Below, piece after piece: positions 48,148 to 59,850 of a DNA stretch of 64,000 nucleotides (positions within the stretch are counted from its first letter, which is position 1; each line of letters starts with the position of its first letter). The position numbers were made by a program, and so were the translations under genes. The stretch is taken from positions 1 through 64,000 of the forward strand of contig QANT01008482.1 of the NCBI GenBank assembly GCA_003254885.1, read 5' to 3'. The notes beneath the pieces were generated by a model. The model ran no database searches. It saw only the letters and a list, made by a program, of their open reading frames with translations, and was not told the DNA's origin. Source of the stretch: Purshia tridentata. Its lineage: Eukaryota > Streptophyta > Magnoliopsida > Rosales > Rosaceae.

Positions 48148-49860
48148 AAAAATGCTTCAAAATCTTCCTCAGATAATGCAAATGAAACTGGTCAAGAGAT
48201 GCTGCAAACATATATGATACAAGTTATAACTACCACATAAGTATATATATATATATATATAAAAGCAACAATGAAGCAAAGAAATTGAAGGATTGCATGA
48301 CAACATTAAATGAATAGTCCATAAACACCATCAAATAACAAGAACATGCATATTGGAGTGGCACGGCTTCACTGTTTCAGAGGATCCAAGCTACAAAAGA
48401 AAGCAAATCCTAAATACCTCTACAAGGAACAATGTTGAACACTGGTTCCTCCTTCGAGTTTTGATGAGTTAGAGAAGCAAGGCTGTTCAGATCTGCCCAA
48501 CTACCAAGCTCAAATGATGCAGACAAGAAAATTAAATATATAACCGACTGAAGCATCCCGTTGAAGATGAATCATTTTTCAAAAGATAATTTCTGTAGCT
48601 ATAAATTTCCTTTCCTGTAAAACCAATAAATGGTTTCCAGATTTTAAGGCATAGCTTTAACAATCCCCAATCTACTCCAGTGGACCAAAACAAAGAACCT
48701 GACTACATAAATCCAAACCTCACCCACGGTATAGTCTGTATTCCACATATCCCAGTCATCACTTCCCAATCTAGTAGTTCAACAAGTCCCCACCAGACAG
48801 ACGCTACAATCATCTTGAACCTCAGTAAGATTGGCAAGTGTTCCTCATTTCCCTGCAAAATTTGGGGTGAAGTTCATGCTAAACTTACTGTTACCCACCA
48901 ACCCATATGAAATTTACCACCTTTATATAAGCTAATACCTCTCCCCCCGCCCCTTCTCTCTCTCTCTTCAATTATTCATAATAATGTTTTCTTTTTACTT
49001 ATTACACTCACCTTTACTTAAAATACCTTGTACTTTCCGAACCTTTTTGCTCCAATAATTCCATCGCATTCTCTTAAAGTCGGTCATTGAATAAATCGCA
49101 CCCACCACAGCCTATCATTCTATCAATAAACGCTTAAACTTTAAACCCCATTGCTCTGAAATTATCCAAAACAAAACCAAGCCTCTTTCTTCTAAGTCAC
49201 CAAGAAAATTCAGCAAAATCAATAAGATAATCAACTGGGTATTTAATGCCGCATGTCCCGGCCAAAAAGAAAAGGATTCTTTTTTATTTCAACCTTACTA
49301 AATAGTAATAATCTTTATTTTACGTATTTGGGACTGGAACCAGACCCTATAAGAAATTGCTTTTAACCCACATGTCCAAAGTAAGTAGCTCAATAATTTT
49401 CAGGTACAAGACGAAGAAAAAGCATATTTTTTTGGAGGAAGAAGGGAAAAAAAGAGCATATTTTCTTTCCCAAATAAAGTCAGACCTCATATGGAAATAT
49501 CGAGAAACTGTTGTTCTAAAAAACCAGAAGTTAAAAATTGCTTCGCCAGACTTAGAAATTTCGGCAACTTCGCTTCTAATAATTACCTCTTTTTCACCCC
49601 CAAAAAGATAAATCGAAATCGAAAGTCAGCAGAAGCAGAGCCACCGCTGTTCACCATTTTCCCAAAGTTCCCAAATCCAGTTATACAGAATAGCAACAGA
49701 GGAAAAAGAGAGAAAGTGAACAAAAATCGGACAAAGATTACATTTTTATAATGGAATTATAGAAATACAGGTACAGAGAAAAAATAAGAAAGTGGAAAAA
49801 GCGAAAATGATTGCAAGCTGAAGAGCTTACTGAGCTTACCTGGTGGTTTGTGGAAGCTTG
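48148..49860 (-). other. Probable 5' UTR with intron of the SPL gene
   Basis: On the minus strand a good acceptor (TATGTTTGCAG) lies at about 48,205, leaving a 5' UTR of about 57 nt before the ATG. A good donor (CCACCAG|GTAAGC) lies at about 49,850. Together they suggest a 1.6-kb leader intron. A (TA)n run is at 48,241-48,261. Short plus-strand frames here (48,680-48,910, 49,357-49,751) look spurious. Confidence 0.5.
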
Positions 49861-52013
49861 CAGAGAAGCTTTTGGAGTATCAAACAAAAGCAGCATTTTC
49901 TGGCATACCCATTCCTTTCAACCTTTCTTCAAGGCCTTGCTTTGCTTTCATTGTAAAGACCAAAGAGACTTTGTACCACCTCCTGCGCGCACACACTTAT
50001 ATTGTGTTTGTGTGTATTTTAACTTTTGCTTTGCTTTTGGGCCCTTGGCAGCTTTCTACTTTTGTAGACCCTCCCCCGTAAACCCAACCATCAAAAGCGA
50101 CAAATCGTGACTGGCCGGTCCAACCGGAATCCACCCGGTTTCATCGTATCAGAAAAAGCATTCAATTTTATGATTCCATAGTTTTCAGATGAATAATAAA
50201 TTTTTGCCGATGTGAGGGACACCGGACACTGTATAATCAATCGCATGATTGAATTTATAACACTCATTTTATTTAATACTATTATAGGTTTTAAATTTTA
50301 ATTTCAAATAATGTGTCTTTATAAATGTTAATTAGTTAATATTTTATTTATTAAGAAATAAATAAGTCTTAAAATAAGTCATGTATAAATTAATGTAACA
50401 CTCTTAAATAATTTGTTATAATAAAAATTTGTGTTAAATAAATTCATTCACAAAATGTTTATGTTATGCGCAGTTGTAGCGAATAATTATACAAAATCAA
50501 TATGATGACACACAACATAGTTTAATTGTCTTACCAAAATTATGGTTTAATTTCCTTACCAAAATTTTTATCTTTTTGCATAAGTGACTACAATGTATCT
50601 TGGTCAGCCGAATCTACCATTACATTTTCCATTCTATTTTATTAGTATTATTATCTTATTTCGTAGAGAAAAATAAAATTCACCTTCTCAAAGCTATACT
50701 TTTTTGTGTGGCTGAGGTGTCATGTGAAAATTTTGTTAATTTAAATAAGTAAAAAATGTAATGTGGTCTGTTTGTTTAACCGGGAATTTTGGTTTGTTTA
50801 AGGAAAGTAAACTTAGGAATGTGTCTTGTATCACCAACTTGTCCTAGTTGACATTTTGATACTCTAAATCTAAACAAAAAACTTGGAGGGGTCCCGATGT
50901 TAGGATTAATTATAATTAAAGATACATAAAATCAACATGGGATGTGATTGAAGGAATATAAATAACTTATTCCTTGGACAAAGAGAGTGACTGAGTTGGT
51001 GTTTGTTTTTTGTTAATTGGGAAAAACCAACTTGTGTGTTTAATTAAACAAATAGTTCGTGTGGATTGAGGTTGCAAATGGGAACAATTATATTAATTAA
51101 CCAGAAAACATAATAAAATCCAGTTTCAAGATCTCATGCTGAGAGGGTCCACGTGAACACGTTCACAAATTGCTCATTAATTACTACCATTCCTTTTCAA
51201 TTTTCATTTACTAATTCATTGTTTTAAATTAAAAATCTGATTTGTGGCCAAAATTAAAAATTAAAAATCTGAAAGCAACGGTCAGCCGCATTATTATATT
51301 ATTAGCATTATTATAGGCATAGAATGGCAGGTTATTGGCTATTATTAGCCTATTACTTCATTATTATTTTCAGGAGGGAGAAGATTATTATATAAACTAA
51401 TTAACTAAAAAAAAGATTATTATATAACTTTTTTTTTACTAAAATAAAAAAAGTTATTATATAAATTGTGTGGTCCTGAATCCAGGTATGTGTGCAGGTG
51501 AACACCAAGTTGTTGGCTGAATTCAGTTGGTTTTATTAGTACTACTACTCCCTACAGATTGGGACATGATCAGTTGCTCACTAGAAGCAACAAGTAATAA
51601 TATGGTCTTACAATATAATAACAATTAGGATTTGTATCATTAATTTTCATTGAAGATTATAAGTCATTGTACCACAGTTACTACTGTGGCTCAATCGGTC
51701 AAATTCTTGATGTTTAAAATATGTATGAAACAACCTGTCCACCTACCCTTGTCCCAACTTGTTTGTTTTGTTTTTCTTTTATTTGTTTTTTTATAATTTG
51801 CTGGTATGATGATGCTTTCATTAATAATTGTTTGCAATAAATATTATATATCAGATCTCAATAATGGTCATCTCATACGGCATAGTTACCTTGGATGATA
51901 CATATAGTCTTTCAATAATTTGAAATTATGTATGTAAAAGTGCAAACAACCCATGCATGTTATTAATTTGGAGTAGTAGCAGGTGTATAGTTTTGGATTA
52001 TTAAGTGTGGAGC
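49861..52013. other. SPL promoter region and intergenic DNA
   Basis: About 49,860-50,100 is GC-richer and likely contains the SPL transcription start. From 50,150 to 52,010 the DNA is AT-rich with no gene seen. The part next to 52,013 is the 3' flank of the acyl-CoA synthetase gene. Confidence 0.5.
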
Positions 52014-54225
52014 TTAATTGCTTGCCTTCATCTTTTCTATCAGGGTCTCTTTGATCAACCTCCTCATAATTTTGCCAGAGGGTGATTTAGGGATGCTGTC
52101 CACGAAGTGCACCACTCTCACTTTCTTGTATTGTGCAACATTTGAAGCCACAAACTTTATCATTTCTTCTTCACTCTCTTTTGCACCAGCTGCCATCACA
52201 ACACATGCCGCTGGAATCTCCCCAGCCTCCTCATCTGCCAGTCTGAAATCACAAGAAACCTTAGTTCCTTACATATATACACTTTTTATATAAAATATAT
52301 ATGTTTTTTGTGTCTATCTTTCTCATCACGTGCTAACGAGAGAAAACAGACATATAATATGTATACACCGTGATGAGTAAGTTTTACTCTACTTACGGGA
52401 CTACTGCTACATCTTCAACTGAAGGATGAGTCAGAAGGATGGCCTCAAGTTCAGCTGGAGCTACCTTCACACAACAGGGAAGATAACTTTATTAAGCAAT
52501 TATATTGGAATGTGATCGAATTAGTCTAATTCTTGACCACTCAGCAGAAGATCTTCTACGTGCTTGATATTGTGTCAGTGAAAATTTAATTCAGGATCAT
52601 AAGAGAACTCTATCTTACTTGGAAACCTTTGTACTTGATTAATTCCTTGATCCGATCTACAATGAAGACATTGTCATCATCATCAATGTAACCAATGTCA
52701 CCAGTGTGAAGCCATCCATTCTCGTCAATGGTCCGCGCAGTCTCTTCCTCATTGTTGTAGTAACCTGAAAAGTTTGTGACATGATTAAGCATATGGTATG
52801 ATATGATTAAAATCATTAAATTTGATGCAATATTGAATCTCTCTCCTTTACCTTTCATTGTACATTGACTTAACACACAAACTTCACCATGAGTGTTTCT
52901 GGGTAGTGATCGACCAGTGTCAGGGTCAATGAATTTAACTTGCATATTCGGAAGAATGAACCCAACTGAGTTTTTCTTTGCTTTGACACCTAGTTCTGCA
53001 TGAGTGAGTGTGATGCAGCTATGTTCTGTCAGTCCATATGCCTACAAGTAAAAACCAACTATTTAGAACAAACACATTTTCTGTTACACACTGTTTGTAA
53101 AAAGAAGGCTGTTTACAATGTGTCACCTCTTGGACTTGGACACCAGGGAATTTGTTTTCAAAAGCACTGAGGAGGTCTGGTGCAAGTGGAGCTGCTGCAG
53201 TCATAACAGCCTGGAGTTTGAGCTTGCTAAGATCAAATTCATCCACTATTGGATTCTTAACCAAGTTCAAAATGATTGGTGGCACAATGGGCGCAAATGT
53301 GACCTCTTGTGAGATCAACGCATTCAGAAAGGTCCGGAGTTCGAATCTCCCCATCACCACTACTTTTCCCTTGTTTCTAAGCGTGGCGCAACATATTCCA
53401 GTGATCCCATAGATGTGAAAGAATGGAATTAGTCCTAGTACAGTGACTTTACCCACCATTTCCGGGGTTACTCCGAAGAGTGTGGAGCAGAGGTTAGCCA
53501 CAAGGTTTCGGTGAGTCAGCATTACACCCTTGGACAGTCCTGTTGTGCCTGATGAGAAGGGAAGGGCACATAGATCACTCTGCTGGACTTGCTCATTATT
53601 TATTTTATTGCCTGCACGGTCACCTGCTTCAAGCAGATTGTTCCAATTCATTGCACCTTCAATAAGTTCTTCACCAAGCACAATTACTGGTACCCCAAAA
53701 TCTTTTACCTGCTCACCTCAACACAAAGGCTTAGAAATTAGAATTTGATGCACTATAATTAATATGTTTATTATTACTGTGGCTCTGATCTGACACCATT
53801 ACCTTTTCATAGCTTGCAACATTTGTTACTATTAACTTGGCATCAGCAGCCTCCACCTGCTTCTTGATTTCGGATTCATGCCCCGATGGATTGGCTCCCG
53901 AAAACACACCTCCAGCAGCCATTATTCCCAAAGCAACTATGGCATACTCAGCCACATTTGGGAGAACAACAACCACCACTTGCCCCTTTCTAAGGCCAAG
54001 AGACCTCAAGGCCTTAGCAAACCTCCTGGTGTTTCTAACCACCTCACCATAAGTAATTTTTTTTCCGGTCACAGCCTCCACAAATGCAACATTGTCAGCA
54101 TATAACTCTGCATCTTTGAGCACAAATTCTGGCAGTGTGAGATCGTCAGGTACTTGGACAGCTGGTCTTCGGCTTCGGAAAATATGTTCCTCATCTTGGG
54201 ATGAACTCTGCACAAAAGTTCCCAT
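52014..54225 (-). CDS. ACOS5: ACOS5-type fatty acyl-CoA synthetase (4CL-like)
   Basis: This enzyme activates medium/long-chain and hydroxylated fatty acids to CoA esters for sporopollenin in the anther tapetum (Arabidopsis ACOS5). Six exons close to 545 residues: 54225-53803, 53708-53127, 53041-52852, 52764-52619, 52464-52397 and 52242-52014. The adenylate-forming motifs are intact: [10 protein letters not shown] (193-202), [14 protein letters not shown] (from 336), [28 protein letters not shown] and [11 protein letters not shown] with catalytic Lys527. Residue-by-residue resemblance to Arabidopsis ACOS5 (542 aa), recalled from memory, is very high, including [23 protein letters not shown]. 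The start at 54,225 (MGTFVQSSS) is chosen because ACOS5 starts just before its EEYIFRS-like segment. An in-frame ATG at 54,348 would add 41 residues. Anther expression is expected from the family, not shown here. Confidence 0.94.
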
Positions 54226-55699
54226 ACTGGAAATGTGGATGGGGCTAAGAAGTGAGGGTGAGAATAATTGCCATGGGATTGTTGGCTTTAAAGGAGGAGA
54301 AGATGGGATTATGGAGTTAAAGAAGAAGAAAATGTTGTTAAGAAACAAGTGAGGGTGGGATTTGACATGGGCTTTGGTTGGTGAGAACTTGTTAGCTCAT
54401 GTCTCTGTCACAAGCTAAACATTTTCATTCTAAAATTAGCTTCCAAGTTGTTCAACTTCAGGGCAATGCTGTTGGCACGTGAAACAAAGAACGCTTTGTT
54501 CTGTATGTGTACTCTGGAATTCTATATTTTGAGATTCGTCTAATGTAGTTGATGTAATATGGGATGTGAGAAATGCTCTTTTCTTATACTTCTCTGTTTG
54601 TTTTCACTGGCCAAATAAAGTGCTAGTGTTTCCATTTTCTACCATGTTACTTCTCAGTGGTTGAAGATCGAATTGGACGGTTTTCAAGCACAATAGGTGA
54701 AGAGATCTTGAGTTGCCAAACAAAAAGTATTTGGAGAAAAAAAAAAAAAAAAGACATGAGTTGCAATTCTTAGATAGTTTAATGAACGTAGATATTCTTT
54801 ACTTGTCCAATTGATGCAAAATTCTAACAGGTGCATACAAAACCTCACTTTCCACTAACCCCTCAAATTTGTTGGATTTGGATATGTATCTACCAAGGGA
54901 GGTTAAACTTGGCAATGAATGAATGTCTTGCTTTCTTTAGGAGGCGTGTTTAGTAACTTTAGTTGGGTCATGGATTTTTAGGTACAATCTAGTGTCTTGT
55001 GTTCATTTATAGCATGGATTGTAGGATCTTTGGGATTGTTACTTGAGGAAATATAAAAAAGGAGTTATGTGAGGTTCGAAAATCACCTAAAAGGGTTGAG
55101 ACCAAGGAGTTGTAGAGTGAGAATTGGTGTACAGGATGGATTTGTATGCTTTCCTGTAATTATTTATTGTGCGTTATTTTATTTTTTTATCTTTCTATCA
55201 AGATAAATTTAGAGTATTATTTTGCTCAAGGTGATGTTGAGCAAAATATTTCTCAAAAACTTGTATGAAAAAAATGACCACTCTTTTATAATTAATGATT
55301 ACAATTAATGATTACATGACTAGCATTTAAGGATATGCTACAAGAAAATAGATATATGTAAGTTTTTCCTTTCCATCATTATTATTTGCTGTGATTAGTC
55401 AATTATTTTGTGAATAGGGTTGACAACTAGATCGTGTATGTACTCTTTGAGTTGTAGCTTTAGGAACTGGTTTGGGCCATCTCGCAGATCGAGTATTAGT
55501 CAACAAGTGGACTTTCACAACGAGAGCGACACAGTCAAAGGGAGAAACAAAATATAAAAATCATATAAATGACAAGGGTTATCTTGTTGTATGCATCTGG
55601 TACTAATTTTGGGATATTATAGTGGATCTTATTTGGTATAGAATTTTGAAGTTGAATAGAGGAGAAGATAAGAAGTTAGCAATATATTGTATCCTGATA
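54226..55699. other. Divergent intergenic region (ACOS5 / pseudokinase promoters)
   Basis: ACOS5 is transcribed leftwards and the kinase-like gene rightwards from this stretch. An A15-19 run lies near 54,737. No gene was seen. Confidence 0.55.
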
Positions 55700-57028
55700 A
55701 TGGATTCTGCAGCAAACCTTATAGCGTTTACATTTGAGGACTTGAAGGCATCCACCAACGATTTCAACAAGAACAACCTGATTGGACTTACCCAGTTTGG
55801 CAAATTATATAGAGGACAGATTAAGCAAGGACTTGTTGGAACAGAAGCTCGGCAAGTTACTGTGAAAATATGGGATCAAAAATCAGGATGCATATCATTC
55901 ATGCATGATGACTTTCTGATGCTTAAGGTAACTTGTAAAACACTAAAACCTCTCTCTCTCTCTCATCAAGGTTTAGCCAATTGGTGGGTTTGATTTGGAT
56001 TGCAGGAAGAAGTTCAGTTTCTAACACACCCAACTACAAATGGTCACCCCAACTTAGTGAAATTGATTGGTTATTGCTGTGAAAAGGAAGTGAAGGGTGT
56101 TGTCTATGACCTCAAGCCATGGGACACTCTGCATAATCTGACCCTGAAAGGTACATATATTCTGTTTATGATTTGAAGCTTCAATTTCTTGTAGGCTATA
56201 GTATTTGCTATCTAATTGCTTAATACAACTCATGCATACAGATTATCTCAACTGGGTTCAGAGAATCAATGTACTTCTCCAATTTGCACGCCTCCTTGAA
56301 TTTCTACACAGCAAGGACAGGCCATACCTAGTCCTCAATATTAATGCATCTCATATAATGCTGGATTGGGTTTGTACCTAATGCCTTTGTTTTCATCTCT
56401 CTGCCCCCTGACTTGGTCTTACTAATTTGACTTTCTTTTTCAGGATTGCAAGCCAAAATTATCTGATTTTGGACTCATTAGTGGAGGAATCATTGGTGAA
56501 ATGACTACACCAAAAAAGCAGATACCAAATCCCATTGGCTTTGTTGATCCATTTTTTGTCGCAAAAGGTCTTTTTTATTCTCAAAAGCCCACTTACTTGT
56601 CTATTTTGCAAGTAAAACTTTCATGTGACATAATTCATTCATTTTCAGGAGGCAATTATTGGCATACAAGCTGCGACGTATTTTCATTTGGTGTGATTCT
56701 CTTAGGACTAATAACCAAGAGAGTTTTTGAGGCAGAGAGTTTGGAAAATCCCCAGTTGGGCCTAGATGGTCTGGTACAGTATTGGGCCAAGAAGGAATAC
56801 AGGCCCAACTTCTCTCTTGTTCACAAAACTCTACAGGAAGATTGGGGTTACCTTGGTGAAGATGGTATTGCAATTACAGAGCTGGGAATGCAATGCATCG
56901 AATTTTTCCCCAAAAACCGACCCACAATGAAGAATGTTGTGGAGCGTCTTCAAAGTTTGCTGGTTTTTCAACGGCTTGCTGATTCCAGGCCCAACAAAAG
57001 GGAAAAGACATTTCATGGCTGCAAATGA
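55700..57028 (+). CDS. Receptor-like cytoplasmic pseudokinase
   Basis: Five exons close to 334 residues: 55700-55927, 56006-56150, 56242-56369, 56444-56567 and 56649-57028. The protein has a kinase fold: start FTFEDLKASTNDF typical of RLCKs, a degenerate glycine loop (GLTQFGKLYRG, 29-39), the VAIK-like lysine K56 (VTVKIW), and DFG intact at 175-177. The catalytic loop is lost. Where active kinases have HRDxKxxN this one reads LNINASH, giving N157 for Asp, N159 for Lys and H162 for Asn. The activation segment ends in IGFVDPFFVAKGG, and the C-lobe motif DVFSFGVILL is kept. There is no signal peptide or membrane segment. Such pseudokinases often act as adaptors or decoys in immunity (the ZRK group is one example), but membership is not shown. 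The last intron (81 nt) is in frame with no stop. Confidence 0.8.
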
Positions 57029-59850
57029 ATGAAGCATTGGGAGGCACTACAAACACCCATATAGCTCGTAACCTGCCTTCTCTTTTTCTTTATCCAATTT
57101 TAATATTTTATGTTTAGTTAAAACTTAAAATTTATGTTTATCTAAGCTTAATCAATTATTCAGTACACATGTAGTTTTTTTATTTTTGTATTTTAACAAT
57201 AAACCGGCCCAACACAGAACCAGTTAAAGAAGGTGGGAATTGGAATGAGCTACTCGGCGACAATTAATATAGAAACAAAAGCAAAGCTTGAAGATTCAAA
57301 AAAGCAATCAGAATTGACACAATCACACGCACAAACACACGGAGTAAAGTAAAGCAATGGAATGAATGCACACGTAAAAGAAGGGAATTGATGATGATAA
57401 TGATAATGAGGCATAAATTAATAATACATTTGATTTATTTATAAATTATACCCACCACCAAATGCACCAAATGACTAAAAACTTGGCTTCCCTAGACACG
57501 TGAAATGATTACCCACCGCATTCTCATCAGTCATCCCCTTGGTTTTGACAAACCTAATCATTAAATCTATAACCTTCCCTCTTACCTTAACTTTACCTCT
57601 CTCTTTCTCATCATTATTCATCACTTCTTCCCTTACCAAATCCTCCACCTCTCTATTTCAAATTACTTTCCATACCATTTTCAACTTTTCTTTTCTTCCT
57701 ATACCTACTCTTTCTCACCATCCATTCAAATTTTAATCATATTTCACATAAATTACATTAGAAATTGGATCTAAATTACATGTACACAAATGAAAGAGAT
57801 ATGAGTGTTGATATTGCGGTATATGATGACCTTAGGAGGTACAAGGCAACACACAAATGTGCTTATGTTTTGGTATAAATGTACTTTTAACTGAAGATAA
57901 ATATTTCCCAATTAACATATGATATATGATCATAAAAGGTACTTGTCGCTTCTATTTTTGGCTTTCTGTATGTTCCTTTACAGTTAAATTAAGCTGAATC
58001 ATCTTAGGCACCAAACCCCCAAGCCTCCACCCACAAGATCTGGTGGCCTATATACATTATGTTATTATAGGAATACAACTCACACAAGTTTCAAGTGCTG
58101 CGTTGAAGTTGAAGCAACATTGTAACTACATAAGCATCATTTGGTGCATGACTTTGGGGTTGGGGGGTGTGGGAAGTAATGGGCAGGCAATCGAAGTGGC
58201 GTATATGACATTTGTAACCATCCATTAGGTAAAGAAAAGTGCTACAAGTCTACAAGACAGAAACTCTCAGATAAGTGTATGGTTGATGTGGAAATAGAAT
58301 GCTACCAAATTATTGATGCTCAATTCTTAAGGAACTTGTAAACGAATTTTTGTTTTCTATGATGTGAGAAAAAGAAAAGAAAAAGGAAAAACACCCAGTC
58401 ACTTATTAGTCAGTCACTTCATGATCATCATCACTGTATTTGGCAGTGGGCAAGCCAAAGAGGTTTCGTGTATTGCTTGGATGAGTATTTGGCAATTTGC
58501 TTAGAAAAATGAAATGTATGATGACTTAAGACAAGGTTGCTGCTATCACTCATTTCACTTGTAGCAGAGGAATGTATGCGATTCCTTCATTCTTTATCTT
58601 TACAAGTTTTTAGTGGCAAGTACCATCATTAAATTCTATTTTTGGGTTTTATTTACATATGAAAGAATACTCATTTCAAGTTTGCTTTTCAAAACCAATG
58701 TTATCATTCAAGTTGTACCACCAAACCTAAATAATGTCTTTACCAAATTTTGTATTTGACCTATTTAAGTAGAGTGATTATCTCACATTGTATTTGACCT
58801 ATGTAAAAGACCCTCTCCAATATTAAGAGATTAGTTTTTTTTTGTTGCTATAATGCTTAAATCAAAACTGGTGTAACCCAACTTAAGATGAACCACATAA
58901 TTGTTTATGTAATTGTACATGGGTGTGGAATAGTATAATAAAAAAAAGGTACTGATAAAAGAAAATTGAAAGAAAAAGAAAAGAAAAGAAGGAACAGAAG
59001 AATAATAATAGTAAGTACTTGGGGGTACTTAGGGCACTCATAGCAAATGATGAGAGAGTGAAAAAAGGAATCAAAGGAGTAGGCACTTCCGTAAATCTAA
59101 CCAACAAAAATATCATAAAATGAGAAAAGTGCTGCTGGCTAGGACAATCATGCCGTGTGCGTGGAACAAGGACAAGAAAGAAAGTGCCTCCACAGATCTA
59201 ACCACAGCCGTTGATCTTCTAAAAGTTACCATAAGCTCTCCTCCTTCCTTCCCTGGTATTCTTCACCATTTTCAAGTTATAACCTCGCGTTCACACACGT
59301 GGACTGGAAAACCACCCTTTTATTGAACAAAGTTTTTATTTTTAATTTTTTAGTGTTTAATAAATAAATACTATATAAATTGTTACCTACATACAGTTAT
59401 ATAAAATTATAGTGCAAAAAAGGTAATAAGTGCAGTTTATAAGTATATATTCTTAAGCCTTTTAATTGCAAAAAGAATTATAAATTATTAAATTAGGTTT
59501 CAAACTCTAGCATGGCATACCCAGTTGGAGGAAATGAACAATGGGCGCGGGCAGGGCAAGGTCAAGGTCGGAAAATTAAGAGATTTTTATTTTTCCTGTA
59601 ATTATCAAGGGGAGTGAAAATAATGAGCGTGTACAAGCTAATGGCGTGGGCCTGCTAACGTGGCAAAAGGAGAGTGGGCAATGTAATTAGAGTGAGAAAC
59701 ACAGAGAGAGAGGCGCAAGAGTAGAGGTTGGGGTTGGGTTGGTTTGGGGGGCTCTGGTCTGAGTGGCGATGTTATTTAGTTTTGAAAATAAATTATGGGT
59801 TTGGTTTAATTTTGGTTTTGGGACATTGGGTCGGTAATTGCGAGAGGGGC
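57029..59850. other. Intergenic DNA and LCR promoter
   Basis: It is AT-rich with no supported gene. A 68-codon frame at 59,120-59,326 lacks family features. Near 58,755-58,805 the string TTGTATTTGACCTAT occurs twice. The final 200 bp, with a GAGAGAG run near 59,703, is probably the LCR 5' UTR. Confidence 0.5.

Noticed and set aside
59120-59326. 68-codon frame upstream of LCR
   Set aside because: It has no family features, lies in a promoter-like region, and the codon pattern is unremarkable.
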